The position numbers and the translations under genes are program-made. The notes under the pieces were generated by a model, which searched no databases, was not told the DNA's origin, and worked only from the letters and a program-made list of their open reading frames with translations. Shown piece after piece: positions 1-11,800 of a DNA stretch of 64,000 nucleotides. How positions within the stretch are numbered: position 1 is the stretch's first letter; the number at the start of each line of letters is the position of its first letter. Source of the DNA: Chaetorhynchus papuensis (Eukaryota; Chordata; Aves; Passeriformes; Rhipiduridae). Where the stretch lies: the NCBI GenBank assembly GCA_013396525.1, contig VWYX01000760.1, forward strand, positions 1-64,000, in the 5' to 3' direction.

Positions 1-1800
1 TAGGATGGTCTGAATGTCCTTCAAGAGCAGGCCCGGAGAGGCCTCGCCATGTATACCTAGTATGAGAGAGCAGAAGTTAACAGGCTACAAGAAACTTTGG
101 AGTTACACACTAGACAGTACAGGAATTGAAAAATATGAAAGTTAAAACCTCAGGCATCAGTCTAAGGTATTTTTTAAAGCAAAAATAATTGATCATGGTA
201 TTCTAAGGAGTTTTTGATCTGGCAGTTGAACAAGTAGATGAATTTGCTGTAACATGGGCTTTAAAATTTACATGTGCATCGGTATTTTACTTCTTCTAGT
301 GTGTGCATGTAAGCTGAACCACTTGGTATTTATGTGCTTTAAACTGCCAGTGCAGACAGTCTGTCTACTCCCGATTTACAGCTGGGAATAAAGTGGCTGC
401 TATTACTTAGTCTGATTTTCTGATAAGCTGCACAGAGGTGCAGTGTGATTCTCAGCACCGTGTGCAATAGAATAAGCTGAATTTTTCATTATGTGCTTAG
501 AAATTTTATCCTTTTCCATTCTGCCCATTTTGTTGGTCTTTTCTTCAGCACTAGGACATTTCTGTCTTCACTACTTCACTACTTTTGCTGTCACTGAGCA
601 TAGCTGGCAAGGCCCTGCAACAAGCTGCAAAATCTTTCCTGGTTCTGAAATGGCAGAGACCTCACAGCATTCTGGTGCAGAAAAAGTGACCCTGTTTGAT
701 GATACACTATGCCATGGCTATGCTCTCATCACATCCCCCAACATTATGTTATGTTATGCTCTTTATGTGGCCTCAGGGATCCAACCTCATGTAAGATGAG
801 ACATCTGATGTTGCTCCATCATAATGATGCATTTATCTTAATCATGTCAGTGGGTCCAGCACCCTGTCTCCTTGCTGTTGAGAATGTGATAGGAGATTAA
901 TTACAAAGTGAAACAATAGTGGGAATAAAAGGTCAGACCTTGGAAAAGCTAGAAGGAGCAGACTGTCATGGTTCAAGGCACTGCTATTATGGACTGAAGT
1001 GTCTAACCTTTTCTTAGCTTTTGGTCAGTGATTGTATTTGGGTGAGATGGAAGACAAAGATTTTGTCCACCAATTTTAGGCTGCTTTAAGGCTAGCAGTG
1101 CTCTGCTACCATTTAAGGGATATTTTATTGCAATCCATAAAGTGACCGTAACTATCGTGGCCATAGGTAAAGACCAGTAGTATTTTGGAGTAGCACAAGT
1201 GTCAAAATGGGTGCACCAAGAAAATATTCAGTGTCTTACTCCTATGTCAAAGATGTTGTGTGATTAGAAATTAGGCCTAAGATCAACAATTGTGGTAGAA
1301 TCTGGCATAAAACAGCAGATAGTTGACATATCACTACTTGAATGCAGAGCAGTGTGAGGGTCATCAGCATTTTTGCTTTTTACTCCTTAGTAACAAAAAC
1401 TTCCCTTCAGGTTACAGTAGTTCCATGTTAAACAGTACTAATTCGAGGATGACAAATGCTTGGTTCTCCCCTTTATTAGTCAGAAGGAGACCAGCAGCAA
1501 GTGGGGATCTTTAGTTGTTAACCAGTAACAGTAGCATGTTTGACTGCCCTCACCCTGAAATTGCTCTTTTTGTAATGGTTAACTGCTCTGTTGTAACTCA
1601 CAGCAGGGGGGTAATATTCCCATCAAAGGAGGTAAGATAAAAGGAAAGGAATTTCCCTCCATCGCGCGTGTTAAAACCCATTTGAAAAGACAGTCTTTAC
1701 TGTACACTGAACAAATCCAGGTAGGAGGGTCTAGTGCAGTTTTAGACTTGAGACTACCAGCGGGGAAAAGAGGTTGTAAAAAGAATTATATTTGAATTGA
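1..1800. other. Intergenic sequence upstream of DCDC2
   Basis: AT-rich sequence with no recognisable exon, RNA gene or repeat family. Open frames here are short and do not resemble known proteins. In mammals MRS2 lies on this side of DCDC2 in the divergent orientation, but no MRS2-like coding segment is visible, so that gene, if conserved, must lie beyond the left edge. Confidence 0.6.
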
Positions 1801-2331
1801 AGGCACTTCTGTTTTACTTTCTCTCAGGTTTTACGGCTTCTTGTCCCCAGGGTGTGCCAGCGTGCGGAGGGAGCGCTGCGCCGCCTCGGCATTTCCCCGC
1901 TCAGCCGCCGGCCCTTCCCTTGTGGGAACAGGTGGCGGTCGGGCAGGGGGAGGCAGAGCGGGGACTTCCCTCTCTGCCTCGCTCGGGTCCCGTTCCCTCT
2001 GCCCCCCGCGGCCCCCACGGCCCTCTGCCCGCCTCCGGGCACGCCGCCGCTCGCCCTCCTTCCCGCCGTGGCTCTGGGCCGGGCAGGCTCCTGGCAGGCT
2101 CTCGCCTGGCTGCCCAGCGGGAGGCCGGGCACATGCGGGATAAAGTTTCGCCAGGAAAGCAGGGCGGTAGAGCTTTCCGTGATGGCAGAGCCGGAGGACA
2201 AAGGCCTTGGGAGGCCGCGGGTCCCCGGCAGTCCGTGTCCCTGCCGTGCCGGCTCGAGTGTCACGCCGCGTTTTTCCACCGGGGCTGGCGTTCCCCGCGC
2301 CAAGCTCCCCCGGCGCCCGGAGCAGCGCGCT

Positions 2332-2345
2332 GGTTGCCTGGGAGG
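2332..2345 (+). promoter_or_regulatory. Possible RFX X-box half-site in the promoter
   Basis: GGTTGCC followed by TGGGAGG matches the first half of an X-box (GTTGCC) with a poor second half. DCDC2 is a ciliary gene, and RFX regulation through X-box motifs has been reported for human DCDC2, so such a site is expected. The match is incomplete and no better one was found in the island. Confidence 0.2.
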
Positions 2346-2436
2346 AGCCGCTGTGTACAGGCTACGCAGGGCTGTGCCCAGGCCCCGGCGAGCCGTGATC
2401 GCTCCCTGCATCCCGGGAGGTGTGCCCATGTGCCCC

Positions 2437-2451
2437 GCGTGGGCGTGGGCG
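2437..2451 (+). promoter_or_regulatory. Two overlapping perfect EGR1/WT1-type sites
   Basis: The nonamer GCGTGGGCG occurs at 2437-2445 and again at 2443-2451, so the two sites overlap by three bases and are offset by six. This nonamer is the established EGR-family zinc finger consensus. The pair lies about 130 bp upstream of the DCDC2 ATG, within the likely proximal promoter or 5' UTR. Occupancy is inferred; GC-rich islands also produce such words by chance. Confidence 0.4.
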
Positions 2452-2576
2452 CTGCACCCCGGGCAGGGAGGCGTCAGGGCCGGAGGGGTTCCCGGGCGGG
2501 AGCCTCTCCCGAGCAAACAGGTGCGGGCAGCGCGGCTGGGCGGCTCGGGCTGCTCCGGAGACGCGAAGACACCAGC

Positions 2577-2869
2577 ATGACTAGTCCTGGCACAAAGGGG
2601 TCGTGGCTGTCGCAGCCGACCGTGAAGAGCGTGCTGGTGTATCGCAACGGGGACCCTTTCTTCCCGGGGCGCCGCATTGTCATCCATGAGAAGAAAGTGT
2701 CCAACTTTGATGTGTTCCTGAAAGAGGTGACGGGCGGGGTGCAGGCACCCTTTGGAGCTGTGCGAAACATCTATACCCCCCGGGGTGGGCATCGTGTCCG
2801 ACAGCTGGAGGAGCTCCAGAGTGGAGAGCAGTACGTGGCTGGTGGCAGGGAGGCCTTCAAGAAACTCAA
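2577..2869 (+). CDS. DCDC2: DCDC2 exon 1 (start codon and most of doublecortin domain 1)
   Basis: Encodes residues 1-97 plus two bases of codon 98. It contains the VKSVLVYRNGD strand, the GRRIVIHEKK segment and the FGAVRNIYTPRGGH stretch typical of the DCDC2 first doublecortin domain. The donor is AA|GTGAGT. The frame stays open upstream to 1797, but that translation is GC-driven low-complexity sequence, so 2577 was chosen by family alignment and an adequate Kozak context. Confidence 0.95.
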
Positions 2870-5800
2870 GTGAGTGGCTGAAATGTAAGATTTACAGGGA
2901 AATGAGTATCAGCACTTGGGGTTTGGCACTGAGGCAGTGCTTCAGACGACCCCTCACCCTGTCCCTTTTATTAGTCACTGCGGAAAGAGAACTTAGAAGC
3001 TGTGACCCCGGGCAAAAGGAAAAGCACTTTAGAGGTGAGCCTCAGAAAGGGTACTTGTACTACGAGTCACATCGTGACATCTCCTTCACATGACAGTAGA
3101 AAAGGAGAGAGAAATAGCCCTTTAACCCAAAGGACATGTGGGAATGGCATGTTGTTGTGATGTCTGTGCTTAGCTGAAGGGCCAGTATCAGTATGTGTGC
3201 TCAGGGGTAACAGGGTGAAAGCGATAGAAAAGTGGAGTGTTGACAGTCCTGCCATGGAAGTTGATGAGTCTGGGAATTCAATTCCCAATGCTTCCTTTCT
3301 TGTTTATTTTTTAAAAGTCTAACGTATTCTACCCAGCTCTCTGCCTCTCCATCACTTCTGTTCATTTTGGGTACATATATAACCTTTTTATGTTCCTCCT
3401 GTTATTTAAAAGATGACCATTTACATTCTTTTTCCTACCTGGACACCAAGAACTAACCTGACAGTTTGTCTGTTTTCTAGTGAGTCACTAGGAGAATAAT
3501 GTGAAGGCGGTCTGGGCTTTTAGGTGTGTTTCCAGAGTGGCTCTGCATATGGTCAGTAACTATTCTTAATTGTGTCAGTGGATTTCATAGTCTCAATTGA
3601 CTATATATGTTTTGCTCAGTCTTTGTGGGCATTTTCCTACAGTTGAATTTATAGAAATAAATCTCAGAATTAACAAATCCTTTCTGGAGGTGGTTGAGAA
3701 TTTGTATCATCAACTACCACCTTTACAGTGTCTTCATCTTGGTTCCGTAGATTGAGGACACTATATTTTTCAAGAGAGCTCGTTAGTGGCTCATTATGTT
3801 TCAGGACGAAACTCTCTGTGTAATGAACAGGATCTCTGTCATAATTTCTGTCACTACCTGTTTCTAAAGATTTATTGAATCTTCTTCCACTTCAGTAGGA
3901 AAGCCAGAGAGAAAGATGTATGACAGGGTAAATATAAGCCCGTTTCCAACAGTACTTACTCTTTTCCTTGTCAAATGCAGTGCTCAACTCTAAGAAAGAT
4001 CTACCATATCTTTTTGATATTAAATCTTGTGATTCTGTGGATGGCTGAAAGTTGTTAGTTATCAGCACATCGTGTTACACCTCCCTAAATGTGTTTTGTG
4101 TTTGATAGGCAAAAAGTAAGCAAGTGGCATTAGCGTGCACTGTTTAGAGAGTTGGACACTCTGGATTTATTTTGGGTGGAGCATTTCTTTTTGTCAGTTC
4201 ACACTTTATGGTCAGAGTTTTATGGTGAGAGTTTTTCAGACTTTTATGGTTGCAACGTGCAACAGGGTACCAAGTTATCTAAGGCCAACACAGAGAATAC
4301 TTTAAGAAAAGCTAACCTAAAGAACTGGGTAAAACCAGGCTGCTTTATATATCCCCTGATAATATGTCATAGTCCTGTGCTGTAGAGAGGATAAATGGGA
4401 TGGCTTGAGATCCCTTCCATTTCTGCATTCAGAATTGGAGTTGTTCACTTATCAGTATTTGTTTAAATAGTGCTGGAAATGTTAGCAGTGCTTTTATGAG
4501 CATTAAAGACAAGCCGAAGGGCTTAATGTTGAAGTTGTTCTTAACTGGGTACAGAGTGGTAATTAGGGACACATCATAGCCAGAAAAGTCAGAGGAGAGG
4601 AAGGGTTAATTGGAAGGAACTATTTTCTGGAAAGGAAGTGAAGCAATTAAAGAAAAATGTGTATGTTTGTGTGATGTGTCACAGGTAAACAGTTACAGCC
4701 ATGAGAGACCAGAGCATCTGCCTTAAAGGATCTGAGTCTGGTCTGATGGCAGCAAGAAGTTTGATTTTTTTTTTTAATATTATTATTATTATTATTATTT
4801 AATTTTTTTTAAAACTTCAAGCAAAATCAGTTTGTGTCATTAGATGAAGTTGATTCTTGGTTTTAATAGTAATTACAAGTGTAATGAAATACCAAATTGA
4901 TCCATAAATAAGTATGCTGAAGTTCTCAACTACCCTGAGAGATCCAGATCTTTTTCTGCATTGAGATAAATTCGTTATGTTATCCAATTTAATTGAAAAC
5001 AGTATGTGGCCAAGCTCAGAGANCATATTAATTGTTATGATAGATTATGCAGGGCTGAACTTTGAAATGGAGGCTTGTGGCACTCGTGTGGGAGCTGTGG
5101 GAGTGTAATGGAGAGAGTATCCAAGGAGTAGCAGAAGCTAAAAGTGTCATTGTTCTGCTTCAAGCAGTGCATTTGTTTCTTTTCAGATGCCTTACACTGA
5201 GAAGTGAATCTTTTTCTTTCCTGTTCACTCTCGACTCAGCTGCGCTCACCTTTAGCACATGAGCCAAACCCTGAATCTTAACATTTTGAGATTGATAGCT
5301 CTGAGGGCATTTATTCTATATATACTGCTGATATCTTTAATTTTTAAAATAAAATAAAACAATCAGCATTTAGAAATTTTGCTTTTAGAAAAAAATACAT
5401 AGAAATTTTCTTTAAGGGAGGAATTTTTAGTTTATGTTGGTAATACGTGGAACATACAACAGGTTTTCCAGCTTGTTCTGTCATTTAGAGGGGTGCTAAG
5501 TTAACACACATTTTTTTTGGTGTATTCGTGGTGAGGTGTGTTGGTATATTGTAGTTGTTGCAGTGGTGAGTGAGAATGCACAAATAGGCTGCACCCCTGT
5601 GGAGTTCTTCCCAGCTCTTAGCTTCCTGAAAGAAAACTGTCTGTGCTGGAGCTGGTTTTGATTTTTAGCTTTTTTATAGCATATTGCTCTACCATCCTCC
5701 TTCCTTTGACCATTTACTTGTATCTGTGCTCATTCATCTGTGGTGGATTGTCTTCTCTCCAGCAGTGTCTTTGTAAACCGTGCTGTAGTTCCATTGCTGG

Positions 5801-8800
5801 ATTGGCCAGCCATTGATTGGAAGCATTTCTGCTTTCTTAGCAAGTGAGAATAGTTTTGTAAAGTTTCTGGTCTGACATTTTTTTGAGTGTCATCATCCAA
5901 AAAAGCTCCTTTGCTTCTATTTAGAACTTTTCCGATTTGCAGGTCCCTGAAATTTGATGACTGAATGCCCAGATCTCTGCATTGTGAATTTAAGCCTTTG
6001 ACTATGTATTTGCTTTTCTTTGTCACTTTTCTTAGTTCTTGGTGAAGTAATTCACAGATGTCTGGAAAACAAGAACCACTCTCAGTAGCTGTTGTTACAG
6101 GTTCTTGGAACCATTTTGTCTGAGGCACTTACTTCTTTTCAGTCTTGCAGGCTGTTAGACTTCTTGGTTTTGGTCTAAGGAGAACTCGTTCCTTTTTTAC
6201 ACTGAGAGCTTGGAACAGTTCTTATTGTTTGTTTTTAAACATGAAGCTTTAAAAAATATTATCCTATATTACTACACTTACCTTTCTCAAAGCATTGGCA
6301 TGCACTTTCAAGCATGGCCTGACAGCTTTGCTGTGTCTGAGTGCCCCCTCACAATGAAGCCTTGAAATCCCTGTGACCATTCTGTGATACTTCGATAAAT
6401 GATTGCCATTCATTCAAAGAAAGAATGATGCTTTTTCTTTCTCTCTTTTTTTTTTTCTTTTTACTGCTTTTGCACCTTCATTCAGGTCCCATGAATTCTG
6501 AACTTTGGCCAAGTAGGAAAGTTTCTTCTGGCAAACAAATCTGACCCCAGTCATTAACTACAGAGCATGACATTACTGAAGAGCTGCAGATGTGTTGCGA
6601 GCTCTGAGGTCTTTTGGTGAGCCTGCACAGATGCTTGGCTTTAGGTATACCTGACTTCTCAAATAAGGTCTTCTAGTCTTAAAAGCCTGGTAAAGCACCT
6701 TCCCACTGGAAGTGAGAACAGGGAACATCACAAGGATAACATAATATTGTTCAAATGGATGTATTTTGTTTGCTTGTCTAGTTGAGGCTTGTATTTTATC
6801 CATAAAATACTTACGAAGCTGCTATTGGTTCATCCAGCCACAAGAAACAAGTGTTCAGATGTGTCCACATTCTGTTGAAACGCAAGTGGTGTAGATCCTT
6901 TTAAACTTTAGCTGATGCCCTCAGTTAAACTCGGGTGTGCAGGAAAACTTTAAATCTCTCAGAGACTTACTGCGAGAAACTAAGAGGCAAGATGATGACT
7001 TTGAAAACTCTGGTAAGGTGATACTGTTCTGGGATTTATTGATCCACCTCACAGCTGTATATGAGGTGCTTTCTGACAACGGGGGTTATTGATGGTCTGT
7101 TCTAATCACCAGTGACTTGAAGGTGGGTGGTTGGTTCTCCCTGTCTCCCTCTCCCCTCTGCCCAGAGGGCTAGCCTGAAGATTTGTATTAAGTCTGTTAT
7201 TAATTATTTCCTTTTTCTGTTATTTTGAAGCATGACAAGTTTTAAAACCTTAATGTATGAAAAAAATGTAGAATATTTTTAATTGCATAAGTTAGATGCT
7301 TCTGTATATAATCAAACCTGTTTTCTTTCCACAGCTATTTGGACATTGGAGAAACAAAGAAAAAACCTGCTGAAGTCAATAATGAGGTAGGATATCTGAA
7401 ATATTGAAGAAGTAAGCCTGTAGTTTGTTAGTGACATGGCTGCATTTATGCCCGATTTTTTAAATATACGTTTATTTTATTTAATTTAATAATAATGTAA
7501 TTATCTACCATTCTGCACATATTTCTTCAGTGATTATTACTCTGGTTGCTCTGAGCATTATATACTGACTGTCTTCTGCTCAGCTTTCTAAATTGCCACA
7601 TCCAATTAAAATCTAAGTAAGAAAAAAGATCTCCTGTTGTCTTCATTGAATCTGGTTGTAAACCTAAGGTAGATTTGTTTTTGCAGAAAAAAATGCTAGG
7701 AATGAGACGTTTTGGAGTTTTAGACCAGCAAATCTTCTTCAAAACTTGGTATTTACTCTGAAGAAGGGACAGTTTTGTTTGAAAAATGCCAGTGTTATTT
7801 GTAAACTTCCAACTACTTCTAGTCCATGGTTTGCCAAGCTCACTTGTTTCTCTTCAGCCGTGCTATGCTGTAGTCAGAGGAGATAACTGCAAGCTTCAAA
7901 GAGTTTCACGTGGATTTGTGTGAGATGCATGACTCTGCATTATTTTTACTGTTTTACTGTGTATGGAGGTGGCAGTGATTCCCAACAAACATTTAAATTA
8001 CAGCTTCTGCCTCACAAGAAGCATCAACTCACTTGTTTTTCAATTTCTTTTGCCTTGTGCTCTCAGGCCACATTTTCAGCAATTCAATGGTTTGCATAGC
8101 AGGTGTCTTCAGACAGTAGGACACCTTGCTCTAGAAGACCCACAGAATTGCCCTAATGACATTTACTGTGATCCTCAGAAACTTCTTATTCAGAGGCTAT
8201 GAAATACAACCATTTTATAATTGAGCATAACTTTGTCACCTGTGTTTTTTGAATGGGCTCGCTGAACAGGAAAACCACAGTCAAGCTGAAGATTTGATAC
8301 GCTGCTACAACTACCCTGTAAATTTACTCTTAGTTGGATAGTTATCAGTACCACTAGAGCCTTGCTTTTTTAAAGATAGTTTTAAGGCTGATTATTTTGC
8401 TGAAAATCTTTGGAAGATTTTTGGTATAACAGAAAGTCTGTGCAGTTGGAGAAGTAGTTGTAAAAATTCTGAGTTTTTTTACTTACAGGTGCATGTTTGG
8501 TAAAAGAAGCTTCTGTTATTTTGTCTGGATTCAGTGCTCATTGTATATTATCTTAACACTTTCAGGCATCTCTCAGGGCTTTGAAATAACCTATTATCTC
8601 AGCTTTCTTCTTCATATTTGACTTATGTTTGCAATCTCCGCTGTCTCTCTGTGGAGAGCTTAACTCTTTGTGCTGAATTTAACTTTAACGTGACTGGTTT
8701 ATTTGGGGAGAGGAGTCATAAAAATAAGGTGAAACTTAGTAATAGTCTACAGATTTTTTTATCTGGGCTTATGGATAACACAACTGTCTTCATGCCCTAA

Positions 8801-11800
8801 TAATTTAATCCTAGGAATGAACTTCCAGGGGACTAGTAACAGAAGTTTTAATGCCTAAATTAGTTTTCGTTAAAATGGTATGAGTTCTGGTTTTATTTTT
8901 TTTTTTTCAGGTGTTCACTTGAAAATCAAAAACCTAGATTTGTTTTAGGATCAAGAGGGGCAGCACTATTCCTATCATGCTTAAGTGCAAGGATGTCCAT
9001 TCTGGTTGTATCAAGCATTTGATGTAATTTGGCATTTTCTTCACTAAAACAATTACAAATATCTATTCTGGTTAGCGTGCAGGGAGTCAAAACAAAGAAA
9101 ACTTTATTCAGCAGCTGTACCTTGTGTATTTGTATGCAGCTGTATGTTTTCTTTTGTGTTAGTTAAACTGCCAAATGCTTGACATCTGCTTTTGGGAGCA
9201 CTTTAATGTTGTTCTTTGAAGGCAGCATTTCAAATACTTTAAATTTGCATATAACTACAAAACGCGTGTCAAGCTAGAATTAAGCAAGATAAAATTGACC
9301 TTCAAGGCATGTTGTAAATCCTCTGGCAGAGCCATCATGCTGTAATAATACGTCTCAAAATTTTAAGAGTTGTGTTACTGGTAGGCAAAATGGTAAAAAG
9401 ATTTCATCCTGACCCAAGCTAAAACTTTGTTACAAACTCTTTCTCAGGTGTGTTTTCATCCATCACTTCTTTTGGCAACTGAGTTTCTTGTTTTGCAAGA
9501 GAGATCCCTTTTGTACCAAAGGTGATGTGCAAGTCCAAATGATGTGCTTGAGGAATCTAACAATTAATCTCTTGAGGAAATATGGACCAACAGAGTTACC
9601 AGTTGTTTATTATAAGCTTAATTGTTTTTAAAATGTACTGAATGTTATTTTCCAATTATAGTGTGGAAAGTATGGACATTTATATTTCTCAAGGCACTGT
9701 CTGATATAGATGGTCTCTCCATCTGCACTCAAAAAACAGAATTATACTTGCCATTGGGGCTGGGCAAGCTGCTGAAGAACCAGCTGAGCTTTAGCATTTG
9801 CAAATCTTGTAGGCAACTATTTATTTTAAACTCTCTTTGCTACATAAAAGTATGTTCAGCTGGAACCTCCTTTCTTCTTTGACTTCTTACGACCAACAAC
9901 TCTTTGAACACCCTGTAGTAAATGAACTTTGCCATGTGGTATTGTAACAGCAAAGAATTACAGGTACCTAAGAAAAGCAGAAATACTTTGATATTGAATA
10001 GCCAGTCTCTCGCAACTGACAGAAAAAAAGAAGGTTATACTGTCTGTATGAAACAGCATCTGTTATCAGAAGGCCATAGCAGGCCTGAAGTAAGCTGCTC
10101 TACTGTTGATACATTTGCCCTTGGTTGATCTTCCTAGGTAGTAAGAATATTGAGGTTTTTTGTCTGCATTTCACTTTTTCTCCTGGATGTCTAGGACAAG
10201 GTGATTGTGTGGGCAGCTCTGACACAGCTATGTCACGTTTTTCCAGTGAAAAATCACTTTTTCACTGTTTTGCATAAACTTATTTTAATGCTCCATAACT
10301 CCTTTTCAATTGCAACTTTTGTTTTATCATGTGGTTTAGGGGTGGTCACATTCGTAGTAGTATTTGTTGAATGGAATAATCAATATATTTTGGCAATGAT
10401 TCTTCAGAGGATTAGTAAAGATTCCTCAAAGCTTTCCCACATGTATGACCTGCATATTTGTATCTGCATATACGTCCAGAATGTCTCTCCCTAGTGAAAA
10501 CACTTACCAATCACAAGGATTTGAATGAATGTCTGAACATTTTTAAAATTTAAAGCCTCTTTTTCTGATCCAGTGCCTATCAGTTCTCATGCTGGTCACA
10601 TTCTGGATGACCTAGACATGGGCTAGGACATGGAGTAAAAGTGCTTTTTCTTGCTAGGGAGCTTCTCAGAACGTGTCTGTTGCTGTGATGAAGTGTGACT
10701 GCAGAGTGAAAATGTGACTGGCAGAATGTCTTCTGCTGGTGGTCTCCAGGTGCAGCCCATCACTTAGCAGCGCTTCTGCTGCGGGGTCCTGTGGGCCACA
10801 CAGAGTTCCTTGGCAGATCTCAGTGCAGGTCATTTGGCCACTGTGTTCTTGGTGGGATGCTGGGACAGGAAAGGTTCCCTGTTGTCCAGTGCTGACAGAA
10901 GAGGCAAGCACCTTGACAGGAGAGAGTGAGGTAGAAAATACAATGTTTGAGACTTGGTAGATATGAACTTAGCACTAAAAATTTCCCCCAGAGCATCTAA
11001 GATGATGCTATAAAAGTATTTTGAAGACTTGTAAATCTTGTGTTTCTCTCTGTTCCTCCGTATTTCAAAACTAAATTATTCTGGTATCATTTATGGCAAT
11101 TGTTTTTCTTCATCCTTTGTTGCTAGAGAAAGTCACCATTCATCTCTCAGCAGTAGTATGATTGGACTTATCTGTAAGAATTACATTTTGGAAGTTTATG
11201 ATGTTGTCTTGGTTTCACAAATTATTTTTATATACTCATGCTGGATATACCTTGTAGCTAACTTAACATGAGAAATTCTTTTTCAAGTACCTTCTCATGA
11301 AAAATCACAGTAGTTATAATTATTTTTTATTTCATAACTACTGTTTATCATGTCTAACAACATCCATGTTTAATCATAAGAAAAATCTTGTCATTTTTCA
11401 ATTACTGGGCTCTTGATTCACTTTAACATCTCACTGTCAATTAGAAATGGTTCACTGATATTTTCTCTGTACAGAAGATAGTTTTGTAAAAGGGACTGAT
11501 TAGATATTAGAAATGATCCCAGGCTGTGCAAATTACAGGCTTTTGATGTCAAAACAATGTATCTACATAAGACATTCTTTCCAGCTTCTTTCCTAAGAAT
11601 TAAAAAAACTCAAACATTATTTGTGCTACGGCTAAACACAAAATACTGTATGGCTGGTAACAAATTGTGCATAAAGGTCTATTTCATGTTCTCTTCCAGA
11701 ATGCAAAACTAAACCCTCTTGCTACTCCATATCTGACCCATTTGATTACTTCTACTGCTGGTGTCACAGACTGGGCAAGAATTTTCTCATTTTCTCATGC

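Larger units (their letters stand above)
1824..2687 (-). other. KAAG1: Antisense open frame beginning like human KAAG1
   Basis: A minus-strand ATG at 2687 opens a frame of about 287 codons inside the CpG island. Its first residues, MDDNAAPREERVPVAIHQHA, closely resemble the start of human KAAG1 (an 84-residue product antisense to human DCDC2 exon 1) as I remember it. Similarity lasts about 27 residues, all within sequence complementary to DCDC2 coding sequence, and vanishes where the opposite strand becomes 5' UTR. The frame also extends upstream to 2792. Most simply, conservation is imposed by DCDC2, and the long frame reflects GC richness. Whether an antisense transcript exists here is unknown. 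Confidence 0.25.
1840..2870 (+). promoter_or_regulatory. DCDC2: CpG island covering DCDC2 promoter, 5' UTR and exon 1
   Basis: Base composition changes sharply near 1840 from AT-rich to very GC-rich and CpG-dense, and returns to AT-rich soon after exon 1. The block ends on the DCDC2 start codon and exon 1, as expected of a CpG-island promoter. No convincing TATA box is seen just upstream of the ATG, so initiation is probably dispersed. The exact transcription start cannot be placed from sequence alone. Confidence 0.75.
2870..7334 (+). other. DCDC2 intron 1
   Basis: A phase-2 intron of about 4.5 kb. It holds an (ATT)n microsatellite near 4776-4800, an ambiguous base at 5023, and a minus-strand tract with coding-like character at about 5730-6206, listed separately. 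No CR1 or other named repeat was recognised. Confidence 0.8.

Noticed and set aside
1..1800. Possible MRS2 exons upstream
   Set aside because: Expected from mammalian gene order, but no matching coding segment was found on either strand.
1797..2576. In-frame N-terminal extension of DCDC2 exon 1 reaching back to 1797
   Set aside because: The upstream translation is Pro/Arg/Gly-rich, as any frame in a CpG island is, and the ATG at 2577 aligns with the mammalian DCDC2 start.
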